Source: Gonapodya prolifera JEL478 (Eukaryota; Monoblepharomycota; Monoblepharidomycetes; Monoblepharidales; Gonapodyaceae). From it: a stretch of 64,000 nt of DNA. This document shows, in pieces, positions 11,001-22,589 of this stretch (positions are counted from its first letter, which is position 1; each line of letters starts with the position of its first letter). The notes below the pieces were generated by a model. The model saw only the letters and a program-made list of their open reading frames with translations, had not been told where the DNA came from and made no database searches. Position numbers and translations under genes: made by a program. The stretch covers positions 1 through 64,000 of the forward strand of contig KQ965759.1 of assembly GCA_001574975.1 (NCBI GenBank). Reading direction: 5' to 3'.

Positions 11001-12824
11001 CCTCGACGCGACTTGATCGAGGTGACGCGAACGAAGAGAGCGATGCTTGCCGCCGTCCCACTGAGGAAGCAGATGTGCTACTGCGAAGAGGGGAGGTCCG
11101 AGGGAGTTCTTTCTCCAGCTCAGACCTTGGCGGGGAAGGTTCGACAGATGCAGACGATCCTGGAATGGCTCCAGATGCGGCGGCTTGAGCTTGAAGAGGC
11201 GGCTCCACGGTAATCCCTGCTGCGATTTGGTGTGAATGGCTCTCTGAAGAATCTCCAATAGCGGTCGGAACGGTACCTCTTGGACGCTCCTTTCGATCAT
11301 CTCCTTGCGACGTCGCTGGCTCATCTGAGTGCCCTATTGCCGCGTTGATATCTCCATCAAGAATCGCTCCAGAGCCATCATCCGTCTTCTTTGGAGACTC
11401 CAGCTTTCGCCCCGCCTCGCTAAGGACGGCTTCTCTGGTCTTCTCGATCAGTCCTGCCCACTCGGCATATGCAGNNNNNNNNNNNNNNNNNNNNNNNNNN
11501 NNNNNNNNNNNNNNNNNNNNNNNNNNNNNNNNNNNNNNNNNNNTGGAATTGTTTGAACGGAAGTGTGAAGCAAGGTCTCCTGTACTGATGGTGTGAGGAT
11601 ACAATAGCAATGATAAATGAAAGCATCAAATGTGCAAAGAGGTGAAGCACGACGCGAACCTCTTTCCCTTTCGCTTTGCTACGCGAAGCGGGGTTGAAGT
11701 TGTGATGTGGACGACCTGCGGAAGGGACATCAGAGACACGGAGATCTGGAAGCCAGGTTTAGTCTCACCTTCGTCTTTTTGGTTTGCACGTCTCCCTTGA
11801 CGGTAGTCCACTTTCCGAGCGGTTTTGATGGTTCTAGAGCAGCAGCAGAGTTGTAAACGGGACTCCTCCTCAGCTCTCCTATGTGATCCTGGGGCTGTTC
11901 ATCGTCATCTCTCGCATTGCGACCGAGCTCGTCGTCCCCCGAGTCTTCACTGTCGTCGGTCTCATTTTCAGGATGCTGTGGGTGTTCCGTGGCAGCCGGC
12001 GTGGCTCGTCGCGGGAGATTCGGGTGGTGAGTGGGTAGATGCGGAGGTGGATCAGGCGTATCCTTGAAAGAGACCGAATGCTGTGTTTTTTTGTGCGTGG
12101 TGACAGCGTTGATTGGGCTTTGCTTGGTGGTGTTCCCATCATGTCCGGAGTGATTATTGTCGACTGCACCACTACCACTATCATCAGCCTCAGTGAGCCG
12201 TAGCATTTGCGATTGCGTAACACGAGGCAGCCCAAGCGACACAATATCCCCACGGGAGTTTGTAATATCAGCACTCGAATCTTCAATCGACCTCGTGCGC
12301 AACGACTGCAGTGTCCGCGGTGTGGCAGGAGCGCCCTGCGAGCGATGCATCGACTGAAGTTGCGATTGGGACTGAGTCTGCTCGTGATGTTCCACCGTCG
12401 AAAGGTTGGGATGGGATTGCGCCTGCCGTCGGGTACTTTTGTGGAGTCTCGACTCGGAATGAGAGTGAAGGGGGCGTCTCTCCACACTCCCTGGTAGGTA
12501 CAGCGATCCTTGACTTCCCGACGCCCGGATCCCGTTCGCCGGGGTCGTCGTCACCGAACGAGAACCCCTCGCAAGACTCTCATTCGACAGCCCCAATCGC
12601 GACCCGCTCAAGCCCAGCCGGCCGCTCGATCCTCGATCTAGCTTCCGGCCTTTCGATACAGCAGAGGGCTTTGATGGGGAGTCGTCCCTCGTCCTCGTGA
12701 CACCCCCATGAGACATTCTGCGACTGCTCTCATCGCGTCCCCTAACGTTTGCTCCGCTGTCCAGCTCCCCAATGTCATCGATCGACCGTGCGACTGGTTC
12801 CTGAGGCTTGATGCGTCCACTCAT
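8069..12824 (-). CDS. Large protein with a split, degenerate condensation-type (NRPS C-domain-like) fold
   Basis: Four exons are proposed: 11769-12824, 9319 to about 11583 (containing an N gap), 9221-9246 (26 bases) and 8069-9161. The last three joins keep frame. The first about 600 residues are Ser/Pro/Arg-rich and look disordered. Then come pieces in the order of an NRPS condensation domain: TPLQQDVYRSC (C1-like), VVTRWPVLGAKVW (C2-like), WNRMVSDE where HHxxxDG should be, and VPFAAYARSL (C4-like). A coiled coil and a small helical, SAM-like segment follow (about 9320-9760). The second half of the fold resumes at about 8400-8960, with ACLAILVRHVSGESKFLVG and GPLEMSVPVKVDMSG. The catalytic histidines are absent, so no condensation activity is expected. 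No adenylation or carrier domain is present. The 3' end is uncertain because a strong donor-like sequence overlaps the stop codon. Confidence 0.6.
11475..11543. other. 69-base N gap
   Basis: A run of N inside exon 2 of the condensation-like gene. The real length is unknown, so the reading frame before and after it cannot be connected with certainty. Confidence 0.95.
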
Positions 12825-13082
12825 GGTTTCCAGTGTAGCTCGTACAAGAATGGTGGCATTATTCGATCGTGTGCTCAAACCTTTACCCAATTCTTACCCC
12901 TCTCCCCTCAATAATATTCCAAGACTCAACGCTAAAGTTTCCCTCACTTCACCATCCCTATTGGGCTGTCATACCCCCGTCAACAACCATCTCGGAGCCC
13001 TTTAACGAATTAACAAATTGTGAGTTACCATCACCAGTGGTGGAGAAATGAGAAATTTGGGTGCTCACCGTCATGAACGAAC

Positions 13083-13960
13083 TCACCTGCGACGCCAGGT
13101 AGACAATTGCGCTGGCCATCTGGGAATTCGATAAAGCATTGTTCGTGTTTCAACAATGTGGTGCCTTAATTCAGAACGAAAGCTCACGCACCTCTTCCGG
13201 CAGAGCAATGCGCCCAATTGGACACAATGCTTGCAGGCCGAATTCCACTGCTTTGTCATCTTCTGCATTACCGAACGAAGACAGCGCGGCCGCGGGTGTC
13301 ATAACCAAGCCTGGAAAAGTCATCATTCAGTGCATTGTAATTTGTTACGAAAATGCCCCCGTCGAGCCAAGTGGTATACTCACTGGGTTGCAAGGAGTCG
13401 ATCGGATCCTGCCACCGGGAAATGGTGCTCTCGCGCAGTACAGAGCCGCACTTTTGGTGAAGAGGCGAATACCGCCTTTGCTAGCACAGTAAGCAGGCTG
13501 TGACGGAATTCCAACGATGCCCCCTTCCAAAAAAAGGGACGTGGTTAAGTCAAAGTTGCAAACCGTCTTCGGAGGTGAGTAACTGCAACGCACTGCGGAT
13601 GATACATTGTTAATTGACTTGGTATCCTATTATCAAAATAAACAAACCTCTTCAGGCTGGGCGACGCGACCAATGGGTGAGACTGCATTCAAGAAGTTCT
13701 GGGCTTTGCCCTCCGCCGCATCACTGAAGGAAGACGCTTGCGAGGCTGGCGTTAGCACCAAACCAACACACAGGACAGATCTCATATGTCTTTCGCGACC
13801 GCATTCAGATGTGGATGCTCATTGCTCACGCTGGTGCAACGAGTTTACTCGAATCTTTTCACCAGGGAACGATGCTCTCGCGCAGTATGGCAGCACTTTT
13901 GGTGAAGAGGCGGACGCCCCCTTGCTAGCGCAGTAAGCAGGCTATCCGACGACTTGCACT
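13083..13960 (-). pseudogene. Two tandem short-chain dehydrogenase (SDR) remnants
   Basis: On the minus strand two adjacent copies of the C-terminal half of a classical SDR can be read. The right copy (about 13607-13960) gives AYCASKG, then GLVLTPASQ and IGRVAQPEE. The left copy (about 13090-13593) gives GGIVGIPSQPAYCASKGG, GLVMTPAAALSS, IGRIALPEE and a separate exon MASAIVYLASQ. The YxxxK active-site motif is present in both. Neither copy has the TGxxxGIG cofactor-binding start, and the right copy lacks the last exon. Intron positions look shared, so this is a DNA-level tandem duplication of a gene that had already lost, or then lost, its N-terminal half. It is unlikely to make an active oxidoreductase. 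Confidence 0.7.
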
Positions 13961-14469
13961 GTGACACAATAATCCGGAAGAATTCTGGGAAAAATGTTAG
14001 TTTAGCCGTGCCAGTCCCAACACACAGCGAACAGGTGAGAATCAGGGCAGGACACGGAGTCTATCATACGGACCTAAATGAACCGGACACTCATCCTCCG
14101 CCCCGCGCCACGTGGATGACTTCTTGCGTGTCAGCCGACGATCAACACGTGGAACACTTCTCTTTGCCACAGAGGAGAAGGCGGCCGTGATTGAGAGACG
14201 TACGACGAAAGACATTCGCATTACAACTGGAACTGAGTGGCAGCTGGGACGGGACGCAGCAGTGGGATTGGCAGGTTGCTGCGCATTCGAGCATCCGTTC
14301 TGACTACTTCCTGATTGATGGGAGCTCTTTGGCGACGGTTGCAGACTTCTGACCATGCTGCCCTTTCATTTTGATTTTGCAGGACCTCCCTCGCCATCAA
14401 TCCCCCCCTCAACTGCTTCCCAGCCAGCTCTAGTTCTTTACTACTTACCGTTCCAAGACCCAGCGGGCA
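13961..14469. other. Intergenic, no gene recognised
   Basis: Half a kilobase between the SDR remnants and the WBP4-like gene. Only short uninformative frames are present. The right end should hold the promoter of the plus-strand splicing-factor gene. Confidence 0.45.
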
Positions 14470-15491
14470 ATGACGGAGTTCTGGGTCTCTCAACAGCGAT
14501 TTTGGTGTAAGTACTGCGCGGTTTGGATCGCCGATAACAAGGCCGTGAGTTCGACACTGCGCATTAATGGGATTTCGAAACGTCTTCATCCTCGCTTCTC
14601 CTGCTCACACTTCTTCCTCACCCTTTGCAGCAACGCACCCAACATGAAAACGGACTCAAGCACAAGGGAAACAAGGAGCGTTTCCTTCGCAATGTCGAAA
14701 AGCGCGAGCGGCATTCCCAAATTGAGGAGGCAAAAACCAAGAAGATGCTCGAGAGGATTGACAGGGTGGGTATTCAAAGTATTGCAGGGAGAGCTCACAA
14801 TTATCAGATCAAATGGTGACTTTGGGAGCGTGAGAGGAAAACTGTCTGCATTTGATATGCGCTGTGAATGATTAGTGTAATAACGTTTCCACCCTCTCCA
14901 CACCAGGAAGCGCAATCTCAATTCGAATCCGACCTCGCACGGCACAAAGCTCTTAACCCCGACCCACCCGCTACCTCCGACCCGGTAAAACCGCTCCTGT
15001 CTCGGCGCCCTCCCCCGCAACAGCAACACACCACGACCGCGAAGTCCAAGTACGACATCAAGTACGACCTGTCGCAGTACGGTATCGGCACATCCGCGCC
15101 TACACTCGAGGAGTTGCAGGGGATTCCTCCCCCCTCATTTGGCCAATATCAACCAGGCGCCAATCCCGACGACCACCCGCCTCCACCTGCGGACCCCCTC
15201 GGGCCCTGGGTCGCCGTAGACCCTCCCAAACCCTCTGCGTCGGGTAGCGGGGGAAAAGCTGGTACCGAAGCCGCGCAGTACGGCCTTGCGGCGGATTTGA
15301 TGGCGGCCGAGCGCGACGAGGAGGCCGAGGAGGATTTGCGTCACTTTAAAGTGAAGGAAAAGGTGCTCTCGGCGGATGGTGACGAAGATGCGGGGGTGTT
15401 GCCGGGGGAGGTCAAGCAGGAGGGGGTGGGGTTCAAGAAGAGGAACTTGGCTGTGGGTGGGGGAAGGAATGTCAGAAGGAGGAAGGACTGA
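14470..15491 (+). CDS. WBP4/FBP21-like U1-type zinc-finger splicing factor
   Basis: Exons 14470-14544, 14631-14765 and 14907-15491 join in frame to 264 residues. The N-terminus (MTEFWVSQQRFWCKYC) is the matrin/U1-type zinc finger found at the start of WBP4/FBP21, a spliceosome-associated protein. C13, C16, H30 and H36 supply the C-x2-C-x13-H-x5-H metal site, split by intron 1. A basic helix follows (about 36-70), then a Pro-rich linker and an acidic/Lys-rich tail ending GGGRNVRRRKD. The WW domains of animal WBP4 are not seen, so this is the short fungal form. It should act in the nucleus in pre-mRNA splicing. It is convergent with SSF1, whose stop is 230 bases away. Confidence 0.85.
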
Positions 15492-15720
15492 TGATCTGTG
15501 CTTGGAGTGGCTGTGTATATACTGTAAATACGTTTAGATTAGAAAGAGTCAGTTACTGGCGGGTTTGAAGTTGCGTCGAAGTCGATTTTCAGCCGGACAG
15601 TCTCACGATTCTCAGAGGTCAATCCAGGCCTTCACCGAGCAGCATAGCTTGACGGCGTAACGTCACATGTCTGAATGCGATATTATTTACATTATAACCC
15701 GTCTACTCTACATAAATGCA

Positions 15721-17563
15721 TCAGTCATCATCCTCGTCATCTCCACTCATCTCGTCCATCTCATCACCATCACTCCACTCCTCTTCATCCTCGTCCTCGT
15801 CCTCCGCCTCTTCCTTTTCACCTTTACTTCGCTCCCCTCGTCCTCGAGGTGCACCGCTTGCACCTGCATCGTCACCATCATCGTCCGAAACCTCATCCTC
15901 ACCGTCACTGGCATAGCTCCCCACATCACTATCCTCGCTCGCAGACCCGCGGTCCAGAGCGGCTCGTCGGGCCAAATCGGCGTACGGGTCGTCATCGTCA
16001 TCCGACCCATCATCCGAGCTCCTATCCGAGTCTTCCCCTTCTTCATCGTCCGCGGCACCCCGCTTCTTCCGCTTCCCAAGCACCGTCTCGCCCTCGTCCT
16101 CCCCGTCGGCGCTCTTCTCTTTTGCCCGCCGCTTGCGCTCCACGTTCTCCTCCTGCTGTCGCCGCCGTTCGGCCTTTTCTTTAGCGCGTGTGGCGTGCAG
16201 GGTGCGCAGTTCGGCGACTTGGGCGGGTGTTTTCTTGACTGGACGGGGGCGAAACCCAATCTGTTAGAGCCAACAAAACCTGCCACTACCGTTCTAAATC
16301 AAAACCCACCAAACTCATGATGCACGACCTCCCCGTCCCCCAGTCCCGCCTCGACCTTCATGAGGCGCCATGTCATGCGCGGGCCGACTTCGACGAGGCG
16401 GACACGACGGCGGGACGCGCGGCGATTTCCGCGACCGAGGTAGTCTTGTGGGAGCGTGATGACGGTGGAGGGGTCCTCGTTGGTGGAGTCGTAGTCCGAG
16501 TCGGGTTGGGACGATTCTCTGATGGTCGGCCGTGATAGGTGTTATGAGAGGGTTGAGGTGGGCTGCAAAACACACATCTTACTCACTTCAGCACAAACTC
16601 GCTCACATCCGCATACTTTCCCAAATCCGGCAACTCGCCCTTGCCCTTCCTCCCAACCGCCACCGCCGCCTTTCCTTCTCCTTCTCCTGCCGCTCCTCCT
16701 CGATGCCCCACCGACCCCGCCGCCGTCTGCAACACCTTCCGCACCGCCCTCGACACGCCGGCGACTTTGACCTGGATCGAGTAGTGCCGGAAGTCGATGG
16801 AGCGGTCGGACGGGTTGTAGGAGAGGAGGACGACGCGGCGGGCGGAGGAAAGTTTCATCTGTGAAGAGAACCAGAAAGAGGAATGAGACAAAGGGATGAG
16901 CTTCGACGTCGCTCGCTACCGCTCCCTCGGGAGACCCACGTTCTGTACGTTGATGGGCGGAAACAGGTTCTGGAACATGGACACCATGAGGTCCACTTCC
17001 TTTCCCTTTCCCGATTTGTCGCCACCTTCAGCTTGCGCCTGCTCCTTTGCCTGCCCGAACCCGCTCAAAACCAGCAAGGGCCCGGTCTGGAACTCTGTCT
17101 TGGATGGCGTGTGCGGTCTTCGCAAGGACGCGAGGACGTCGCGTGCGAGGGAGTAATCCGACACCCGAAACGTCAACGTAGGTCCTCTTGGGTGTCTCGC
17201 GACTTTGAGGTTCACCCCGCGCTCGGTCCTCGACAAGATGATGTAGTGCGTGACGCCCAACTGCGACGCGACGGCGACAAAGTCCTTGAGCTTCTGTGAC
17301 TTGCGTTCCTTGAGCTTGGAGGCCGTGTTGGGTTCGAGCACCTTGCGCACGTCCCGCACGAGCTGGGACACCGAGGGTCCGATGTCCCGCCCCATCTTGA
17401 TGACGAAGGATTTGGGGATCCCCGTGTCGGTTTCGGGGTTGAGTTTGACGTGGGTTCTTCTCTTCTTTCGCTGGAAGATATTGAGAAAGTGTGGCAGTGG
17501 GGGCGAGAGAACGTTGAAAGAAAGAGCGATCCTGCAAAAACGCTGTCAACTGACCTTTGGCAT
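15721..17563 (-). CDS. SSF1: SSF1/PPAN Brix-domain ribosome assembly factor
   Basis: Exons (minus strand) 17555-17563, 16940-17470, 16858-16587, 16518-16310 and 16238-15721 join in frame to 512 residues. The start codon lies in a 9-base exon coding MPK. The Brix domain spans roughly residues 25-330 and includes IGPSVSQLVRDVRKVLEP, KLKERKSQKLKDF, GPTLTFRVSDYSLA, PLLVLSGFG, MFQNLFPPINVQN and MKLSSARRVVLLSYN. RGNRRASRRRVRLVEVGPRM and VVHHEFVKKTPAQ follow, as in PPAN/Ssf1. The last 120 residues are extremely Asp/Glu/Ser-rich with Lys/Arg blocks. Ssf1 binds pre-60S particles in the nucleolus and is needed for processing of 27S rRNA precursors. The 16239 acceptor is the only one that both keeps frame and restores HEF-VKKT. 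Confidence 0.92.
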
Positions 17564-18190
17564 GGCTGATGTCCTGTGTTGCGGTGAAAGATAAGCCCCA
17601 AAAGCGTACAAGTGATCGTGTCATGGCAGGTTTCTCTTTTCAGCCTGGACCACGTGGGCTTTACCTTAACTTTGAGGCAGTAAAATTTCAAGCAGCACTT
17701 TTGTCGAATGAACTCGATTACCTGGCATTCACAGACTATTCCTCTGGTGCCCCAACAGCGGTCACTGCCATCATAGGGGCGACCGTACACTTCCGTACTA
17801 AGAAGACTTTTGCGGAACAGTAGACGTTCGACTTAACCTGTACTTGAGGGTTATTGCAGCGGTGGCTCTGGATGGGAAAGAATGCTCCTACTGCTCAGAT
17901 GCAGAGCCGACTCTAAAACACCGACTCAACCAACTCCGCCCAACCCCACACTTACGTCTGCACACAAGTAGCACTTGCGTGTCTCAGGGCTGAACCGGTC
18001 CCCTACGCACGCCGCGCGGCCTATCTCCGCCAGCGAAAGCGTCGTTTGTCCTGTGCGCCTAATCGACTTTCATCCGCGTCGGCAGAACTTCTCTCTACAA
18101 AAGCGACCACACCCGCTGCCTTCTCCTTCTCTCATCCACACTTCTACTTTACTCTACACTTCTACACTTCTTGATACTCGCCAATCGCCA
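17564..18190. other. Divergent promoter region
   Basis: About 630 bases between the SSF1 start (minus) and the alpha/beta hydrolase start (plus). No coding sequence. It must hold both promoters and leaders. The stretch just before 18191 is pyrimidine-rich (CTTCTCTCATCC and similar). Confidence 0.5.
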
Positions 18191-19692
18191 ATGTCCGCTC
18201 TCTTCCCGCCGCTCTTCTCATCCGAATCCCGCCAATCTCTCTACGCCGATGGCGGAGAGTTGGTCTACGAACTCAAGAGAGCAGCCAGTGCAGACGCAAG
18301 AGTCGTCGTGCTCGTGCCCGGAATGGGCGACTCGAGACACGAGTACAGGTGCGTCGCTTTGTGGCGGCATCGAGTCGTGAATCATTGTTGAATCGTTGGC
18401 CGACACCCCCGACACTGCCCATTCGAACACAACAGATTCCTCGCTCCAAAACTCGCAGCTGCAAGCCTCACTGTCATCGTCACTGAGCTCCGCGGCACGG
18501 GAGAGTCCTCGTCTTCCTTTGCCTCCTACACGCCCGAAGATGTTGCCAGGTACGTTTTATTCCTCCTCTCACCGACTTACACCCCACTCATATCCCTCCT
18601 TCCGCACACGCACAGAGACGTCATCGCAATCCTCGACGCCGAGCACATCACGTCTCCCGTCGTGTTCGTCGGCAACTCTTTGGCCGGAGCCTCAGCAGTC
18701 TACGCGGCCGCAGAGTACCCGGACAGGGTGGGAGCGGTCGTGACGTTGGGCGGGATTTTGAAGGATAATGGGGTGGTGTTTAGTGAGTGTGCGACGGAGG
18801 CTGTGAGGCCGGAGGGGGCATATTTCCATATTTCTCTGCCGGAGGCTTCTACTGCATTTGCATATTCCACGCGCGGAGCATTCCTTCGAGTTGAGTATCA
18901 ATACTCACTTCACTCCAACCCCCACCCCACTTCCCCCACTTCCCCCACCCCAGCAACCCTCTTCTCCCTCTCCACGCACCTCCTCTTCACATCCCTCTGG
19001 GGCGCCGCCGCATGGTCCTCGTTCCACGCCACGCTGTTCACGTCGTCGCACCCGCCTGCCGATCTCAAGGAGTATATTGAAAAGAATAAGGGGTATTTGG
19101 TCCAGGATAGGGGGAGGATCGCGGCGGTGGGGGCGTTTGGGAGGTGTGTGAAAGCGAGCTGCCTGCGTTTGTCTCATACTGATCACCAACTTTGTACCCG
19201 TCGCATGACGCACAGAGCGCCCAAGAACGGATGCTGGGCCCGTGTGGGACAAGTGAAACAACCGGTGCTGCTGGTGTGTGGAGACAAGGACCCAGATTTC
19301 GGGGTGAGTACTTGTTTCTCAGCTCGGTCTTCCGTGGCGAGGCTGCTCAAAGCGCACAATTCTGACAGTTTCGTTCTCCTTTATTCCGTCACTTCCCCAT
19401 GGATATCACTCTCGTTGACTATCACTGACAACAGGACGCGACAAAGGAGACCAACGCGTACAAGGACGCCATGACGGCCTCAAAGCGGTGCGAGGTGCGC
19501 ATGGTCCCCGAAAACGGGCACTAGTGAGTATTCGCCTTCTTTGAGTCTGTTGATTATACCTGATCACTTGTTTCATCAAAACGTTTTGGTTCGTCGCACT
19601 TCGCACGTTGCAGCCCGCACGTGGAAGACCCTGACATTGTGTTTGGGCATATCATGGAGTTTCTGAAGAGCGAGGGCGTGGGTATGGTGTGA
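18191..19692 (+). CDS. Alpha/beta hydrolase
   Basis: Seven exons, 18191-18348, 18436-18549, 18616-18782, 18954-19143, 19216-19303, 19435-19523 and 19614-19692, join in frame to 294 residues. The fold is clear: strand and oxyanion region VVVLVPGMGDS (39-48), ELRGTGES (70-77), nucleophile elbow VFVGNSLAGAS with Ser112, acid LLVCGDKDPD with Asp235 probable, and PENGHY with His268. This is a complete Ser-Asp-His triad. No signal peptide is evident, so a cytosolic esterase, lipase or epoxide-hydrolase-like enzyme is likely; the substrate cannot be inferred. Phase is consistent at all six introns, which supports an intact gene. Confidence 0.9.
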
Positions 19693-20283
19693 GCTCGACT
19701 GCCGTGCTTGACGAATGACGAACGAGGTCGGAATGTGGTTGGGGCACGAAGTTGAGGAATTGTTATTGCACGTAGAGATTTACGTAGTTGGATTGCATTT
19801 GACATAGATTATGGCTTTGTACTGTGTTGCCCCTCGTTTGTAATTGAAGTTGTCCTGCTTTTCATTTGTGTGAATCATTTCTGGACAAGTCCCCATCACT
19901 TCGTTGCTCATCACAGAAAGTGAGGGAGACTGGGAAGAGTATGTCCAGAATACGTAGAGTGAGCCAGTTGCTGTCAAACGCTGGGATGTGACGAGTACTT
20001 TGGTCACGCCGGCCAAGCGGTCCGTTGCTGCTCACCGCACAAGGTCGCTCACAACTTTTATTTCTGCCTCTGCTGTTGCACGGAAGCGACCATCATCCCA
20101 CCTTCCCTCTCCGTCGCCATCAATCATCGAGTTCCCTCCACCACCCGCCAATCTCGATTCACTTTCCCTCGATCGATACCCTTCCGTTTATTTCCCTTTA
20201 CCCATCGCCACGTTTCCCAAACCGCAACCTATTTCTCTCACTCTACTCCATCACTCCACTCGCTTCACCTCTTCAAACCTCAC
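19693..20283. other. Intergenic and GTP cyclohydrolase promoter
   Basis: No gene recognised. The last 250 bases before 20284 are strongly C/T-rich (runs such as CCCTCTCCG and CTCACTCTACTCC), typical of a fungal promoter or leader. Confidence 0.45.
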
Positions 20284-21968
20284 ATGTCGGATCTCATCCA
20301 TCCCCACCCATCACCCTCGACTTCAGCAACCGAAGCTGTCGTAGCGTCCATCGCCCGCACGCTGGAATCGACTATGAACGGCCACGCGACGGGGGAACCA
20401 CTCTCGCAGAAGGAGCGGCAGGAGCTCGAGGAAATCGTGCGGGAAGCAAGGTCGTCCGAGGAGGATGGCGGGGAGTACGACGAGGACAAATCGAACGTCC
20501 TGGATGAAGGAGATGAGGTTTCACATGCCGGACAATCAAGAGTCCACGGCGCCTCGACCACGGCCGCGGACGGTTACGAAATCAACGTCCAGCCGCTCCA
20601 CCGATTGAGCCCTCCCCGCAGCCGGGTCGCCACTGCCACGGGCGCTCGTTCACCCGACCGCCACGTCAACGGTGCGGGTCCTCCCAGTTCCGCAGCCATC
20701 AATCATTCTTCCCCCACCGCCAACGGCATTCACGTCCACGGCATCATCACGAACCCCCGCGTCGCCGCGGTCGCTCAGGAGGAGAACGGATCAAAGAGCG
20801 GGAGCTTTGGGTTCAGCTCCACGCGGAGCTTGAGTCCCATGCCGGACCCGGACGGGCTCAGTTGGCCTTGTGAGTTGGTCGACGACTCATCTTACAGGTC
20901 AATGTCTCATCTTGCATTACACTTGGTCTCACCGCGCGCCATTGCTTCGAAGCCATCGGCACCCGAGCACGCAAGGACGAGTCCCCCGAAGAGCGACAGA
21001 AGCGCGTCGAGAAACTTACCGCCGCCGTGAGGACGATGCTGGAGTGTATTGGCGAGGATCCGGATCGGGAAGGTGAGCGAACTTCCCACATTCTTCGGCG
21101 TCGGCATCTGGAGGAGAAAGTTCTGATGAAAACGACCATTAGGACTCCTGAAGACGCCTGAACGATACGCGAAAGCTCTTCTCTTCCTTACCAAAGGATA
21201 CGAAGGTCAGTCCTCACCCCCCCTCTCTGCCCCTCGCGGTTCGAGTTCATCACATCCGCCTCCCACTCGGTAGAAAACATCCTCGACGTGGTCAACGGCG
21301 CCGTGTTCAAAGAAGACCACGACGAGATGGTCATTGTCAAGGGCATCGACGTCTTCTCACTGTGCGAGCATCATTGCGTTCCGTTCACGGGCAAGGTCTG
21401 TGCCGTCCTCCTTGTTCCCGTTTCCCTCCTCGCTCCTCTCTCCCAACTCACCCACAACCCCAACTTCCCCCCACCACCCACAAGATCTCCATCGGCTACC
21501 TCCCGTCCAGCCGCGTCCTGGGTCTTTCCAAAGTGGCCCGCATCGCCGAAATGTTTGCACGCCGGCTGCAGCTCCAGGAGCGGCTTACGAAGCAGGTCGC
21601 GGTCGCGCTCGAGCAGATTCTCAAGCCGAGGGGTGTTGCGGTTGTCATGGAGGCTAGGTGAGAGTCAAGGTTTCGAACGGGGGAAGGCCGGAACGTGTCG
21701 AGGAACATGCCTTGGAATGCTGGGACCTTCCCCATGTCGCTATCTACAAATTCTTCTTTATGGTAACCCCCTCATCGTTTTACCAGTCACCTCTGCATGG
21801 TCATGCGCGGGGTCCAAAAGCCAGGCTCCAAGACCGTGACTTCCTGCATGCTGGGCGGATTCCGGACGGATCATCGGACAAGGGAGGAGTTCTTGAGGTA
21901 AGCGTTTGTGTGGTAGTTCTTGTCATAAGCCGTGACGTGACAAGTTCTCCAGCTTGATCCGGGATTAG
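20284..21968 (+). CDS. FOL2: GTP cyclohydrolase I
   Basis: Exons 20284-20869, 20953-21072, 21143-21205, 21274-21395, 21485-21657, 21787-21897 and 21953-21968 join in frame to 396 residues. The enzyme converts GTP to 7,8-dihydroneopterin triphosphate, the first step to folate and tetrahydrobiopterin. The first about 195 residues are a low-complexity Ser/Pro/acidic extension. The catalytic part starts near LSWPSIGTRARK and includes [20 protein letters not shown] and the zinc site SLCEHHC (Cys287, His290) with Cys358 in [10 protein letters not shown]-terminal [13 protein letters not shown] and LIRD are family-typical. The final exon is only 16 bases. All key residues are present, so I expect a working enzyme. 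Confidence 0.95.
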
Positions 21969-22143
21969 GATGCCATGCGCCAGGGGGGAAAGCTAGATGT
22001 GAAAAAGCACCGGAGTCAGGGTTGCAATTCTATGTATGACGAGCATCTCACAAAGAGTATATTTACAACGACGAAGTCGGAAGCTGTCCCAAACAAAATG
22101 CCCGGTCAAGCATTAACATCTGCAACTGGTTCCGCCATGGACG

Positions 22144-22383
22144 GTGACCGCAGCCTTGTTGTTTGTTCTGCATCGATGGCAGCTGGCCTCCAGGTGGCGC
22201 GAGTGCCGGAGTTCTGGGAAGTCGACACGAAGGAAGTTTGAATGGATCAACGACAGGCTCGGCAGTGGGGGCTTTGGCACCGTTTACAAGGGATGGTACC
22301 TTGCCCACCACACTTTCCTCAGGACAGTTGGATGCCTTTCTTGCGGAGCCTGCACAAAGACGAAGATTACCCTTCCATATTAA
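22144..22383 (+). pseudogene. Orphan protein-kinase glycine-rich-loop fragment
   Basis: One open frame contains FEWINDRLGSGGFGTVYKG (22243-22293). LGSGGFGTVYKG is an exact fit to the ATP-binding glycine-rich loop of protein kinases. Nothing downstream in this or neighbouring frames gives the VAIK lysine, catalytic loop or DFG. Either this is a decayed kinase start or the rest has been lost by rearrangement. A chance match of twelve consistent residues is unlikely but cannot be excluded without a search. Confidence 0.4.
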
Positions 22384-22589
22384 GGAATGTCGGCAGCGAG
22401 GAGGTGTATTTGGAGGGGCTCATTAATGCAATGTTGCCTACATAGGGAAGGGAAGTGTTTTTCTACCCGTGCAGCAGTTGAGGTACCATTACAGGGACCA
22501 TAGCACGAACGACACTGGTAAACTCTCGCAGACTGTGACGTTACTTCTTCGCTCGAACAGGATCACAGTGTCAGAATGTTTCTGGCTGG

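Noticed and set aside
8069-12824. A full non-ribosomal peptide synthetase
   Set aside because: No adenylation or carrier-protein motifs occur in or around the gene, and the condensation active site is missing.
15667-16320. Long plus-strand open frames (up to 217 codons)
   Set aside because: They are the antisense of the acidic, low-complexity tail of SSF1; composition alone keeps them open.
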